NCBI GenBank assembly: GCA_020053795.1
Contig: JAGVMN010000001.1
Location: forward strand, 1-47,082
Length of the DNA stretch: 47,082 bases
Direction of reading: 5' to 3'
From: Bacteroidia bacterium
GTDB lineage: Bacteria; Bacteroidota; Bacteroidia; NS11-12g; UBA9320
The stretch's first letter is position 1. Every line of letters begins with the position of its first letter. Both the position numbers and the translations under genes were made by a program. Below are positions 1-9,399 of this stretch, piece by piece. The notes below the pieces were generated by a model. It ran no database searches. It saw nothing but the letters and a program-made list of their open reading frames with translations, and was not told the DNA's origin.

Positions 1-250
1 GACATATTGGTAAAATGATGACCGCGACAAAACCAAGTCGTGTAGCGATGACATATTGGTAAAATGATGACCGCGACAAAACCAAGTCGCATAGCGATGC
101 CATATTGGTAGCAAAAAATGATCAGGAAAAAACAAGTCGCGTAGCGATGACATATTGGTAAAATGATGACCGCGACAAAACCAAGTCGCATAGCGATGTC
201 ATGTCGGTAATAACAATGGCCACAATCAAACCAATTGGGTAGAGCGATAA
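1..250. repeat. 49-bp tandem repeat array, about 4.5 units, at the left window edge
   Basis: Units start at 1, 50, 99, 149 and 198. Units 1, 2 and 4 are nearly identical 49-mers beginning GACATATTGGTAAAATGATG and ending TAGCGAT. Unit 3 (50 bp) is diverged in the middle, and the fifth decays before the stop of the polymerase gene. Units abut directly without spacers, so this is a tandem repeat and not a CRISPR array. The array may continue left of the window. It lies downstream of the minus-strand polymerase gene, and no function can be assigned. Confidence 0.85.
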
Positions 251-255
251 AACAT

Positions 256-1500
256 TTAACTCCTCCTATTCGCCAACAACGGCGGCGGTTCCCCATTGAA
301 AGGGTTGCTGCGGCCTATGGTGCGGGCCTCCATGCCCACGGCCCGGAAAACTGAGCGGTCGCCATAGCGGTTGCGGATATGGTCCATGGCTTGATAGAGC
401 TTTATCTGTTCCTCGCTGTCATCAAACAGGTTGATCTGATAATGACCACCCACGAGGTTGCTGAACCTGACGCCAATGAGCCTGACCAACTGACGGCGGT
501 TGTAGAGGCGGGCAAACAATTCCCGCACCAGCGGAATCAGATCGTGATCGGCCGAGGTATAGGGTATTTGTTTTTGCAGGGTTCGGGTGTCGAAGTCGCT
601 GTAACGGACCTTTACGGTGACACATGCCGACAACTTATTGCCACGTCTGAGTTGGTAGGCCAGGTTTTCGGCCATAGCCACCATGATGCCTTCGAGTTTC
701 TGCACATCAATAGTATCGCGATCAAAAGTTCGTTCGGTGCTGATGGACTTTCGGTCGTTGAAAGGTATGACAGGTGTATGATCCACCCCATTGGCCTTTC
801 GCCATATCTCCACCCCGTTTTTGCCAAATACGCTCTGCATCATTTCGGGTGGCATCTCCTGTATGGTGCCAATTTTTTTTACTCCCAGATTGCATAGCGT
901 GTGGTAGGTTTTGTCGCCCACCATGGGTATTTTTTTTACCGACAGCGGAGCCAGAAAAGGTTTTTCGGTGCCTTTGTCTATTCTGATCTGGTTGTTCGGT
1001 TTGGCTTCGCCTGTGGCCACTTTCGAAACTGTTTTGTTCACCGACAAACCAAAGGAAATGGGCAGCCCGCTTTCGCGGATGATGCGTTTCCGCAGATCGG
1101 TGGCCACACCGAGGCAGCCAAAAAACTTCTCCATGCCGCTGAGGTCTATGTAGAATTCGTCTATAGATGTTTTTTCAAAGAGCGGAACGCTCTCACGGAT
1201 AATCTCGGTAACGATGTGTGAAAATTTGGTGTAGTTGGATGAGTTGCCCCTGATCACAATAGCTTCGGGACAAAGCTGGCGGGCCATTCTCATGGGCATA
1301 GCCGAGTGGATACCAAAGGCACGGGCCTCGTAGCTGCATGATGCCACTACTCCGCGATCGGTGACGCCACCGATGAGGATGGGTTTTCCATCGAGGCGGC
1401 TGTCCATCAATCGCTCCACCGACACAAAAAAGGTGTCGAGGTCCATGTGTACTATGGCTTTATCGTTTTCGTCCTGAAGCATGAATTTAGGATCCTGCAT
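256..1500 (-). CDS. dinB: DNA polymerase IV (Y-family translesion polymerase)
   Basis: Error-prone Y-family polymerase that copies past damaged template bases. The palm signature HMDLDTFFVSVE near the N-terminus and the second catalytic motif TSIDEFYIDLSG carry the metal-binding acidic residues. A helix-hairpin-helix thumb (VKKIPMVGDKTYHTLCNLGV) and a little-finger domain with STERTFDRD follow. The reading frame is open up to a TTG at 1566. I chose the ATG at 1500 because it leaves a short N-terminal extension before the conserved AIVHMDLD; the ATG at 1482 is also possible. At about 414 residues it is slightly longer than E. coli DinB (351), as is common in Bacteroidota. It looks monocistronic. 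Function from family motifs is secure; the start is not. Confidence 0.95.
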   Translation of the reverse strand: MQDPKFMLQDENDKAIVHMDLDTFFVSVERLMDSRLDGKPILIGGVTDRGVVASCSYEARAFGIHSAMPMRMARQLCPEAIVIRGNSSNYTKFSHIVTEIIRESVPLFEKTSIDEFYIDLSGMEKFFGCLGVATDLRKRIIRESGLPISFGLSVNKTVSKVATGEAKPNNQIRIDKGTEKPFLAPLSVKKIPMVGDKTYHTLCNLGVKKIGTIQEMPPEMMQSVFGKNGVEIWRKANGVDHTPVIPFNDRKSISTERTFDRDTIDVQKLEGIMVAMAENLAYQLRRGNKLSACVTVKVRYSDFDTRTLQKQIPYTSADHDLIPLVRELFARLYNRRQLVRLIGVRFSNLVGGHYQINLFDDSEEQIKLYQAMDHIRNRYGDRSVFRAVGMEARTIGRSNPFNGEPPPLLANRRS

Positions 1501-1599
1501 GAAATGGTTTTCCAGCTTCGAATATAGGAGAATGTTTTTATCTGTAGAAACAGGTCTCCTCGTCAAATTGTCAATCCCCCTGAATAAATTTGATTATCC

Positions 1600-2595
1600 T
1601 TACTCAAATACATTTTTCTCATTCTTCCCATCAATATCCATGATGTAAATTTTGGCTTCTTCTGTCCAACTTCCGGGATTGTCCGTATAATCAGTTGCAT
1701 CTACTCTTTCTACTATTATTTTCTGTCCGTCCGGTGAGATACTCAAATTACGGTATGACCTTGAATCACAACCACATCTTATTTTAGTTATCGTTTTAGA
1801 ATTTTTATTAACTTTGAACAGGCCTTCTCTGTATGTAGAGTAAAAGATGTCATTGTTATTTGGATGCCAAAAAATACCTGTTATATCATTGCTTCCTGAA
1901 GATTCAAATTCGTTTAATGAAGTATTTGATTGACTTGAAATATTATGGATAGAAATAGAACATTTGTTGCCGTTACTACAAACCATTGAAGCTACTTCTT
2001 TATTATTATTTATATCATTACGCCAAAAGAAACCTCCAGGGTCTGACGGTTTTATACTGTCTAAACGGTTACCCCAAAAATCAACTATTTTGTTTCCACT
2101 TGCTCCAGGTGAAGTTTCTGCCCCTACAGAAAAAAAAAATTTATCGATTCCGAGGAATGAAGGATGGTTGTTTTCGAAATAGCTCGTGATTTGCCGAATA
2201 GAATCTCCATTGTCCTTTATCAAGTATATATTCAAGTCAGATTTTACAAACACGATCCAACCAGCTTTGCCCCATTTTGGTTGCCCAACAATTCGTGTAT
2301 TATCTATTAAAACTGTTTCAGAATTAAATTGCAAATTGTATTTTATCAACTGGTGCTTCTTGCCTTCAACTTTTACATATATAATTTCCTCTGGATTGAT
2401 GGGGTTAAAACATGGTGATTTTTTTTGAGAATTTTTTTGAATAATTTCACTTATACCAACCCCTTGCTTTTTAGGAAAATTTTCGCAATTGCCACATCCC
2501 AGGCAGCATATTGGATCCCTTTTACAAGTTTGACAAAATATACACATCAGGGCTAAAAGCCCTGACGTGAAAATTAATTTTAAAAGCCATTTCAT
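1600..2595 (-). CDS. Secreted or lipid-anchored PD40/TolB-like beta-propeller protein
   Basis: 331 residues. An N-terminal hydrophobic segment (LLKLIFTSGLLALMCIFC) is followed by an unusually Cys-rich stretch (CQTCKRDPICCLGCGNC). The rest is TolB/PD40-like: repeated blades such as QPKWGKAGWIVFVK, GIFWHPNNNDIFYSTY and LSISPDGQKIIVERVD, ending in YIMDIDGKNEKNVF. Such propellers usually mediate binding at the cell surface or periplasm. Its ATG overlaps the TGA of the upstream subtilase by 4 nt (ATGA), so the two are translationally coupled and probably co-expressed. The Cys cluster might hold the lipobox or bind metal; I cannot decide. The exact partner is unknown. The DNA here is visibly more AT-rich than the polymerase gene. 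Confidence 0.75.
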   Translation of the reverse strand: MKWLLKLIFTSGLLALMCIFCQTCKRDPICCLGCGNCENFPKKQGVGISEIIQKNSQKKSPCFNPINPEEIIYVKVEGKKHQLIKYNLQFNSETVLIDNTRIVGQPKWGKAGWIVFVKSDLNIYLIKDNGDSIRQITSYFENNHPSFLGIDKFFFSVGAETSPGASGNKIVDFWGNRLDSIKPSDPGGFFWRNDINNNKEVASMVCSNGNKCSISIHNISSQSNTSLNEFESSGSNDITGIFWHPNNNDIFYSTYREGLFKVNKNSKTITKIRCGCDSRSYRNLSISPDGQKIIVERVDATDYTDNPGSWTEEAKIYIMDIDGKNEKNVFE

Positions 2596-4832
2596 TTTAC
2601 AATGGATAATTTCTTGGAGATAGAGCCTTCGGTTGTATGCAGATTACAAATATATAGACCAGCACTTAGGTTTTGTAATTGTAATTCTATTTCCTGATGT
2701 CCATCAGTGGTCATTAGCATAGGTTGTGAAAAAACAACTTTTCCTGTTACGTCTGTTACCTCAACACCTAATTCTGTGCTTTTTAGCAAAGTGAACATAA
2801 TGATAAAATTTCCATTTGACGGGTTTGGGATTATTCTTGCAAAATTTTTGTCAATCGGTATTGTTTTAATTCCTGATGCAAGTGGGTCCTCTGAATAAAC
2901 GGTTAATGACATTTTTCCGGTACCCTTTAAACCATGACTTGGAAGCCAAGTTGTGTTGATTTGTTGACCAATGATATTCATGTTTATTTCGAAAATATAA
3001 CCTCTCATAGTTGCAGAAGTTTGGCTCCATGATGAAACAACACAATTTGCCTCAGGAATTATTGGTACATTTCCGTACAAAGTTGAGCTAGAGTTACGCT
3101 TCCAAACATCTATTATAGTTCTACCGGTTGGTTGAGTAATATTAAAAGTTCTTGTAATTTCATAAACATTTCCAAAGTAGACACCCGCAGCTAATCCATT
3201 TGTTCTAGATATTAAATGCATTTGAACATTTGAGGCAATTTTAGTAGCCGAATTATTATTAAAATTTTGGTTATAATGCCGTACTTCAAACCTTGGCAGA
3301 CGGATACCCTGTAATGTTGCTCCAGCATTAATTCGACCAAATCCTGTTCGGTCATCATATCCAATTGACGCTGGCGAAGGGGTAATATCAGTCGCAAACC
3401 GCTGCATGAAATTTTCAATATCATCTGGTGCAAGGTTATTTGGAGCATTGCTTGGGGCATTGATATAACTAAGCATAAGAGCTGCAACCCCGGCTGCATG
3501 GGGTGCAGCATAAGAGGTTCCATTTTTATTATATGTATATGTTCCATTGTTTAAAGCATCTGTCGTTTCATAAATTTCTTTTACACCCGGTGCAATAAAA
3601 TCTAGACTATTTCCATAAGTAGAGAAATTCGCTCTATCCCCAGTTTCATCATTAGCCCCAACCTTTAAAACCCATTCGTCTCTGGCACTTGCAGGATAAA
3701 CTGCTGTATTACCCCAAGTGTTTCCAGAAGATGTAACAAAAACGACATTATTCCTGTAAGCATATCTAACGGCATCTTGCAATGAAGGGGGAAAAGAGGT
3801 GCCTCCCCAACTATGATTCATTACGTTCAAAGAGAAACCCCATTTGCCATTAAACGAATTCGCTCCTTCTCTTATAGTTTTTGCAATAAGGTCGTCGGAA
3901 ATAAAACTACCGTTTTGCATTATCTTCATAGCAGCTAATTCAACACCAAACACATTGGTTGCACCATTTCCTCCAGCAATGCCTGCTACACCTCTGTCAT
4001 TATTTCTGATGGCTCCAATTATACCAGCAATTGCAGTTCCATGACCATCTAAATCTAATGTCGTTGTTGTTGAGGGATGCACGTCATTTATCCAATCCCA
4101 ACCTGTCTGAACCCTGCTTTGAGCCCACGAACCTGAATTGTCCTGACTGAAATCAGAGTGATCCCAATTAATGCCTTCATCATAAACACCAACTCGTATA
4201 TTAGTTGTTCCAACCGTCAAATCCCAGGCAGGGTCAATATTAATACCACCACTTGGAAAAAGTGTTGTTGGGTTCAGTCCCGCTTGCTCACCAGCTATAA
4301 ATAACGCATCATTTGGTAGAACATGAAGCTCATATATATTATTTGGATGAGCATATTCAATTGCAGGCCACATTAAATTCAAAGTGTCTATTGCGTCTTC
4401 AAAAGACATACCGACACTATCGTTCCAAATGACTAGGAAGATTGACCAAAATTTTGGAATTGGAATCGTATCACCCAATCTCGTTATTGAAATTGTGTCA
4501 TATGCTGTCATATTGTTATGAATTTTTTGAATCTGTAGATCGGCTAATCCCTGATTGAAATATCCACTATCTATTATCATTTGCAATGCTATTGGATTGA
4601 TGAAATCAGAAACTAAACCGGATTGAATCGTTGTATCATTAACAAGGCTGGTATCCACCAAGTCAGGATGGAATTTTACTATTATTTGATCTCTGAAATA
4701 CAAAGGATTGCCTTCTTCATCCCGCACAATACTGTCCTCTTGTGGAGATTGTGCAAATGCTAAGGCCGTGATTACCATTAGGATTAAGGTCGAAATAATT
4801 CTTTTTAGATTTTTCATTTTTGTTAGTTTCAT
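2592..4832 (-). CDS. Subtilisin-like serine protease (S8) with T9SS type A sorting domain
   Basis: Secreted peptidase of about 746 residues. It has a signal peptide (MKNLKRIISTLILMVITALAFA), an N-terminal propeptide-like region, and an S8 catalytic domain with Asp218 in VYDEGINWDH, His264 in DGHGTAIAG and Ser440 in GTSYAAPHAAGVAALM, counted from ATG 4832. Asn371 in SSGNTWG fits the oxyanion hole. The C-terminal ~90 residues (FARIIPNPSNGNF through LSAGLYIC to KKLSIVK) form a T9SS type A sorting domain. It would therefore be exported by Sec and then delivered to the surface or released by T9SS. The Asp motif is DEG instead of D-[ST]-G. The frame is open to a TTG at 4853; ATG 4832 or 4817 both give a normal signal peptide. 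It overlaps the PD40 gene by 4 nt. Confidence 0.93.
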   Translation of the reverse strand: MKLTKMKNLKRIISTLILMVITALAFAQSPQEDSIVRDEEGNPLYFRDQIIVKFHPDLVDTSLVNDTTIQSGLVSDFINPIALQMIIDSGYFNQGLADLQIQKIHNNMTAYDTISITRLGDTIPIPKFWSIFLVIWNDSVGMSFEDAIDTLNLMWPAIEYAHPNNIYELHVLPNDALFIAGEQAGLNPTTLFPSGGINIDPAWDLTVGTTNIRVGVYDEGINWDHSDFSQDNSGSWAQSRVQTGWDWINDVHPSTTTTLDLDGHGTAIAGIIGAIRNNDRGVAGIAGGNGATNVFGVELAAMKIMQNGSFISDDLIAKTIREGANSFNGKWGFSLNVMNHSWGGTSFPPSLQDAVRYAYRNNVVFVTSSGNTWGNTAVYPASARDEWVLKVGANDETGDRANFSTYGNSLDFIAPGVKEIYETTDALNNGTYTYNKNGTSYAAPHAAGVAALMLSYINAPSNAPNNLAPDDIENFMQRFATDITPSPASIGYDDRTGFGRINAGATLQGIRLPRFEVRHYNQNFNNNSATKIASNVQMHLISRTNGLAAGVYFGNVYEITRTFNITQPTGRTIIDVWKRNSSSTLYGNVPIIPEANCVVSSWSQTSATMRGYIFEINMNIIGQQINTTWLPSHGLKGTGKMSLTVYSEDPLASGIKTIPIDKNFARIIPNPSNGNFIIMFTLLKSTELGVEVTDVTGKVVFSQPMLMTTDGHQEIELQLQNLSAGLYICNLHTTEGSISKKLSIVK

Positions 4833-4965
4833 TAATGGAGTAATTTCAGTCAAAACATCAGTTCACCTCAGAGTTAGACCAATTAATAGAGGAATTTTGA
4901 AATATGTTTTCAAATCAAAACCTCGTCAGTGCCAAAAAATGTCACTGTAAAAAATAAATGTAAGA

Positions 4966-5148
4966 TTATTTGTTTCGCGAATAAAAAATGTCGCACCCTT
5001 GACACCTTAAAGTGTCTATCATTCTCTTTACAGTTCTTTCGCTAACCTCAAATTTTGCTGCAAGTTGTCTGGCGTTCCCTGCCCGTTCCTGCTTGCATAG
5101 CTGAATGATGGCTTCAAGTCGGTCGTGGTATGTTATATAACTTGACAT
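4966..5148 (-). CDS. Small HTH-11/DeoR-type DNA-binding protein
   Basis: 60 residues, almost entirely one winged-helix-type HTH: YHDRLEAIIQLCKQ, then RQLAAKFEVSERTVKRMIDTL as helix-turn-helix, then a short wing (GCDIFYSRNK). Proteins of this size with just this domain are frequent in Bacteroidota and often annotated as HTH-domain proteins. No effector domain is present. Its ATG at 5148 lies 82 bp from a pair of 18-bp palindromes at 5230-5270, which could be its own operator; that link is inference. A truncated larger DeoR regulator is an alternative, but no homologous continuation is visible downstream. Confidence 0.7.
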   Translation of the reverse strand: MSSYITYHDRLEAIIQLCKQERAGNARQLAAKFEVSERTVKRMIDTLRCQGCDIFYSRNK

Positions 5149-5457
5149 GGGATAATTGACAGGTTGTATTCCAATTTTATGTACCAGAAAATATCACCAC
5201 AAACCTATATACAAAAAATATTGATTGCCATCCGTATTAATACTGATATTGTATCCGTATTAATACGGATATAGATGTACGTGTTTACCACCGATTTACA
5301 AATATCCGGTCAAGAGGATAACACAGAAATAATCTATTTATCTTATCGCCAACGTCCTCTTCGGGAGACGTTGACGGGGTTGATAAAAAATAAAACATCA
5401 ATACAAGTCTATGTGACTATGTGGTTAAATATGTTTGAGCGGATTAAATTCAGGCGT
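5149..5457. other. 309-bp intergenic region between the HTH gene and the PorG-like fusion gene
   Basis: AT-rich spacer containing the paired palindromes at 5230-5270. A plus-strand open frame beginning at 5275 runs antisense into the 5458-7677 gene, lacks recognisable domains and is rejected. No RNA gene or terminator was recognised. Confidence 0.6.
5230..5270. promoter_or_regulatory. Two copies of an 18-bp palindrome, probable operator
   Basis: A perfect palindrome ATCCGTATTAATACGGAT lies at 5253-5270. An imperfect copy differing by one base (ATCCGTATTAATACTGAT) lies at 5230-5247. They are 23 bp apart centre to centre, about two helical turns. The arrangement upstream of the small HTH gene (start 5148, minus) is what a cooperative dimeric repressor site looks like. 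Which protein binds is inference. Confidence 0.6.
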
Positions 5458-7677
5458 TTAATACAACTTGAAAACCACCGACAACCCAAAATAGGCATAG
5501 CCGTCGTAATTGGCACTTTGAGACCGTTGTCCTTCCTTATTATTTGGATTCGAGAGTTTTACGGCAATATCCCCCAGATCGGGATTGGCAGAAGTCAGTG
5601 CTTCTTCACTGGGATAGAAGCCCGTACTGACATCATCGAGATAATCCGTAAAAAGCTTGTTGTAGGTGTAGGAAAAACAAATATCCAGTTTGTCCGACAG
5701 TTCTCTTCTGACCTTAAACCCAACAGGCAGACCCCATGCGTATTTGGCGTAACGATGGTCCTGCCCGTTCAGGGTTTGCCCCTCGGTGCCAATGCTTCTC
5801 AGGTCGTAATAGATGCCTTTATACTGGGCCATAGGTTTGAAAAAGAAGATATTTCCGCCCCCCAAAACTGAAACAATGACCGGATTGCTTTTCCCAATGC
5901 GATATAGATCGTATTCCAACATTGCTCCGAAATCAACCAAGGTCGTTTTAAAATTCAGATTACGGTCGTAACCTGTTCCTCTGGCCCTTCCTACTTTTGT
6001 CGCAGTGTTGTCATTGCCAACAATTACAACATAATCTTGCCGTAATTCTACTTTCCAGTTCTCGTGTAGGCGAAAAGACTCCCGAAAACCAATAGCAGGA
6101 CGGGCATTGGCCGGGTATATCCTTAACTTTGATTTAGCCAGATCACCGTAATAAATAGAAGAACCACTGAAAAATTCTATTTCCCAATGAGGCCGAAAAT
6201 CCGTGTTACTACTGTCGATGGGGTTTAAACCTTTTGGCAAAACCTGCATTTGGTGACGGTCTGAAACAGTTTTGTTGACATCTTCAGAAGTGGTTCTATG
6301 AGGAATTTGATCCAAATCTTTGAACTTTAGGAACAGTTCTCGATTTTGATTGAGAAACATTTTCTTTCCTATCGAAACAGCAGGAATTTCAAAGAGCCCG
6401 TCGTCATAAAGTCCGTCAATAACAAAGTATCCGTTGTTTTCTTTTTTTTGAAGTCTGTCTTCAAGTTCGATGAAAACAGTTTTTCCGCTATCTCTGAGTT
6501 CTATGTGATGATTCAATTGTTTTATAAAAAGGGTATCAGATCTGTAGAAATGATAGACAACCTGTGCGGAACTACCGGGCTTCATAGGTTTATTGCCAAT
6601 CAATGTAAAATCTTTTATTCCTTCTTCCCATTGCTTGTTGGGGTTGTCTTCGGTTATGGCCCGACCATTCACCAGCATTTTGAAAATATGTCCGTTGACA
6701 TTTGTAGGTGGTTTGCTCAGAATATCGTTGAAATAAACAAAGGGGGTCTTTCGCTCTGTTGATATCTGATCAAATTGTCTGGCTATTTCATCAGCCGTTT
6801 TATCACCAAAATAATTGCCTGATAAATCAAGGGATTCCGCCGATCCGGCAACAGTATTGTTAACCGGGAAGAATTCTACGGTATCGGTGAAAACCATACT
6901 TGAGTAGTTGAAGCAAATCGAATTATTTCTTATGACAGGTGGTCTCGCACCATTCGATTCATGATAGTTTACAAATAACGGGGATGAAAATATGCCGTTA
7001 GATTCTCGTCCGGTGTATTCGTTTCTTGTGATGACGTTATTGGTGATTTCAAAATGAAGATAGTTGGATGAGATATTCGTGATTAATATGCTACCTGAAT
7101 TATTGGCAAAGGTATTTCCTTTGAATTTGACCGGCACCTCTTTTATTGCCTGTATTTGATCCAGGTCTTGAAACTCGACAGAGACTTCCTGATTTTTCAG
7201 GTCTTTGAATAAACTGTTCTGAATGGTAACAGATTCCCGCAACCAGTTCTTATTGAACACCAGCGGTCGTTTCAATAGTTTGAATTTGGCAAAAGAAACA
7301 CGCACCACTCCCTTTGAGACATCCCGAATCTGGAACCCGTTACCCGGATTGTTTGAATCCAAACTGGTGATATTAACAAATTGTTTTTCTTTACCCTCTA
7401 TGATCAAATTATCTGCAACAATTATGGTAACATCGGGTCCAAGAAATAAATCAGTTCCTTGCCTGATGGTCAGTGTTGCTCCTTTTTTTACATAAACATT
7501 TTTTTTTACCAGATAGTTTCCGGGGAGTAATGTGGTGTTATTTTCTATAAGGGGCTGAAGTTCACGGGTAATCTGGCCAATGGCAGATTCTGAAAAAAAC
7601 AGAATTAAAAAAAGACAAGAGCACAGGAGAATGAGGTATTTCCTTTCTGACAAATTCCCATGTGGTCCTTTTCTCAT
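5458..7677 (-). CDS. Secreted right-handed beta-helix fused to a PorG-like (DUF6089) outer-membrane barrel
   Basis: 739 residues with a signal peptide (YLILLCSCLFLILFFSESAIG). Residues ~35-330 look like a parallel beta-helix: short repeats such as KKGATLTIRQGTDLFLGPDV and NNTVAGSAESLDLSGNYFG. A middle region (~340-480) resembles a beta-sandwich. The last ~225 residues match the DUF6089/PorG type of outer-membrane barrel: IYYGDL near its start, GGNIFFFKPMAQYKG, GTEGQ, AKYAWGLPVGFKVRREL, and TDYLDDVSTGFYP before a C-terminal aromatic strand (YFGLSVVFKLY). PorG is an outer-membrane component associated with T9SS. The gene is third in a minus-strand unit after divergent gldL and gldM genes (50-bp gap). 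I infer the beta-helix is an extracellular or periplasmic head on a PorG-type anchor. The fusion is unusual to my knowledge. Confidence 0.82.
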   Translation of the reverse strand: MRKGPHGNLSERKYLILLCSCLFLILFFSESAIGQITRELQPLIENNTTLLPGNYLVKKNVYVKKGATLTIRQGTDLFLGPDVTIIVADNLIIEGKEKQFVNITSLDSNNPGNGFQIRDVSKGVVRVSFAKFKLLKRPLVFNKNWLRESVTIQNSLFKDLKNQEVSVEFQDLDQIQAIKEVPVKFKGNTFANNSGSILITNISSNYLHFEITNNVITRNEYTGRESNGIFSSPLFVNYHESNGARPPVIRNNSICFNYSSMVFTDTVEFFPVNNTVAGSAESLDLSGNYFGDKTADEIARQFDQISTERKTPFVYFNDILSKPPTNVNGHIFKMLVNGRAITEDNPNKQWEEGIKDFTLIGNKPMKPGSSAQVVYHFYRSDTLFIKQLNHHIELRDSGKTVFIELEDRLQKKENNGYFVIDGLYDDGLFEIPAVSIGKKMFLNQNRELFLKFKDLDQIPHRTTSEDVNKTVSDRHQMQVLPKGLNPIDSSNTDFRPHWEIEFFSGSSIYYGDLAKSKLRIYPANARPAIGFRESFRLHENWKVELRQDYVVIVGNDNTATKVGRARGTGYDRNLNFKTTLVDFGAMLEYDLYRIGKSNPVIVSVLGGGNIFFFKPMAQYKGIYYDLRSIGTEGQTLNGQDHRYAKYAWGLPVGFKVRRELSDKLDICFSYTYNKLFTDYLDDVSTGFYPSEEALTSANPDLGDIAVKLSNPNNKEGQRSQSANYDGYAYFGLSVVFKLY

Positions 7678-7727
7678 TTATTCTGAAGTCAATTTCCGGT
7701 TATTTGCAGATGCAATATTCATGAATG

Positions 7728-9377
7728 TCATTTCACAACAAGTGAATAAGAATGAACCATTCGCTCATTGCCTAGGGTTGATTTGGCTCTGATTTTATCA
7801 AATATATATATATCCCCGGGTTTTGCATCTTTCATCAATTCCAAAAGAAATGAGTTAAAGGAAGCACCGGTGTTTCTCAAAGGTTTCGTAATTCCGGTGT
7901 GGTTGTTATAGATGACGCTCACTTCAAAATCTGCCACAAAAAACTGTTCTTCAACCAAATATTCATCTGTGTTGACAGAAATATTTCTCAGACTTTTAAG
8001 CTGTGCTGCACTCAGCACACTTCCGGTCGGAAAGTTATTAATCGTTACGTAAGGGTCTTTTAATGGCCTGACGGCAAACATTTGTTCCGCTACTTTTATA
8101 ACACCATAAGACATTTTTGCAAAAATGCTGACCTGAACGATTCCCTCTTCGGCAACACGGGCATAAAATTTATCTCCTTTCCTGAATATTTCTCCTTTGC
8201 TGATGCTTGGCACCAATTGATCTTTGCTGCCGAATTCACTTGTTCGGATGTTCAGGGCATTGTCAATACCGGTATATATGGTTGATAGCTTGGTGTTTTG
8301 GATGAGAGGTTCTACGTCAATAATTTTAATGAATTTACTCACCCGTTTTTGCCCGTCCGAAAAGGAAATATGGTATCGCCCCTTGTTTAACGGCAGATAC
8401 AAAAAAGGACCTGGTTTTGTCAGGACAAATGACCTGGCTTCGCCCGGGCCTGTCAATGAAACAGTTACTGACTTCTTCTCAGTTGAGTCGAACTGTATGT
8501 TAAACTTCAAAGGGTATCCCTCGGGATAAATAGTATCTGTCATAGACTCCACGCTAAAGTAACTTGTACTCACGGCATCTTTTGTTTCCTCAATCACCCA
8601 GCCGTCATTTTCCAGCGTTTCGAAGAATTGCCTTAAAGTTCTGGCATTGCCTATCCCTTCGGGGTTTGATCTTCTGAAACTCTGTAAAACTTCAAAGGGC
8701 AAATTCTGCTTGTTGATCTCAATGATGTATTTCATTAGTTCGCGATAGCTGTATATCTTGATTCGCTCTATTCCACTTCTGAAATGATTGAGGTTTAGAA
8801 TGGCCACGTTCAAAGGTGTTTTGGAAAAGAAAAAAGCTGATGATTGAGCAAACTGACCATCAGATCTGGCAATAGTGTTGGGCATCGGTAGTATTTCGTC
8901 TAAAGCCTTCAAATGTTTGTAACCTATAAATTCCAGTACATAGTTTTTGTAGTTAACCAGTGTTCTGAGAACAGAATCGGCAAGACGCTGTTCCATCATA
9001 ATATCTTCCGATGTTTTCTCTTTTTTCCCATTGACAAAATACCCGTAGTCATCTGTTTTATCGACACTGATCATTCGAAGTTTAATATCATCAATAAAAT
9101 CCTGCACAGTGGATGAATAATCCTCAATAGCCAGAAAATCCTGCTTGGTCTGTTCATACAATTCCGGATCACTTTTCAGCAGACTGAGGAAATACAGATT
9201 ATTGGCGGTGTTTTCTCTGCTGGCATCTTTGCTCAATAAATCGAAACTTTTGTTGGAATGGTGAACTGAATCCAAAAAGCCTGATGGCACATAAGTAAAC
9301 AAAAAAGCCAGAAATATCAGGTACATAAGGCTGATGGCCTTTTGCCTCAGAATCTTCCCTTTGCTTTCGTAATACAT
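7728..9377 (-). CDS. Divergent GldM-like T9SS/gliding motor protein
   Basis: 549 residues. The N-terminus RQKAISLMYLIFLAFLFTYVPSGFLDSV matches the single-transmembrane start of GldM/PorM (classical RQKMIxLMYLVLTAMLALNVS). The coiled periplasmic region fits GldM D1, and the following domains (SMTDTIYPEGYPLKFNIQF..., TKLSTIYTGIDNALNIRTSEF) fit the beta-sandwich D2-D4 plan. The end (RNTGASFNSFLLELMKDAKPGDIYIFDKIRAKSTLG) matches the typical GldM C-terminal region. GldM with GldL forms the proton-driven rotary motor that powers T9SS and gliding. The gene starts 22 bp after the gldL-like stop and is followed by a PorG-like fusion gene. No gldK or gldN lies nearby, so this is probably a paralogue and not the housekeeping copy. 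Confidence 0.85.
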   Translation of the reverse strand: MYYESKGKILRQKAISLMYLIFLAFLFTYVPSGFLDSVHHSNKSFDLLSKDASRENTANNLYFLSLLKSDPELYEQTKQDFLAIEDYSSTVQDFIDDIKLRMISVDKTDDYGYFVNGKKEKTSEDIMMEQRLADSVLRTLVNYKNYVLEFIGYKHLKALDEILPMPNTIARSDGQFAQSSAFFFSKTPLNVAILNLNHFRSGIERIKIYSYRELMKYIIEINKQNLPFEVLQSFRRSNPEGIGNARTLRQFFETLENDGWVIEETKDAVSTSYFSVESMTDTIYPEGYPLKFNIQFDSTEKKSVTVSLTGPGEARSFVLTKPGPFLYLPLNKGRYHISFSDGQKRVSKFIKIIDVEPLIQNTKLSTIYTGIDNALNIRTSEFGSKDQLVPSISKGEIFRKGDKFYARVAEEGIVQVSIFAKMSYGVIKVAEQMFAVRPLKDPYVTINNFPTGSVLSAAQLKSLRNISVNTDEYLVEEQFFVADFEVSVIYNNHTGITKPLRNTGASFNSFLLELMKDAKPGDIYIFDKIRAKSTLGNERMVHSYSLVVK

Positions 9378-9399
9378 AATTTGGTTTTAAAGGGTGGTT

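Noticed and set aside
1-250. Possible CRISPR array
   Set aside because: The 49-bp units are adjacent and repeat along their whole length with no unique spacers; no cas gene is nearby.
379-897. 172-codon plus-strand frame inside the polymerase gene
   Set aside because: Antisense to dinB, which has all Y-family catalytic motifs on the minus strand.
4927-4947. CAGTG/CACTG inverted repeat upstream of the subtilase gene
   Set aside because: The stem is only five bases plus two partly matching ones around an A-run; too weak to call a terminator or operator.
5275-5871. 198-codon open frame on the plus strand
   Set aside because: It is antisense to the C-terminal barrel of the 5458-7677 gene, has no recognisable domain, and the minus-strand gene is clearly supported.
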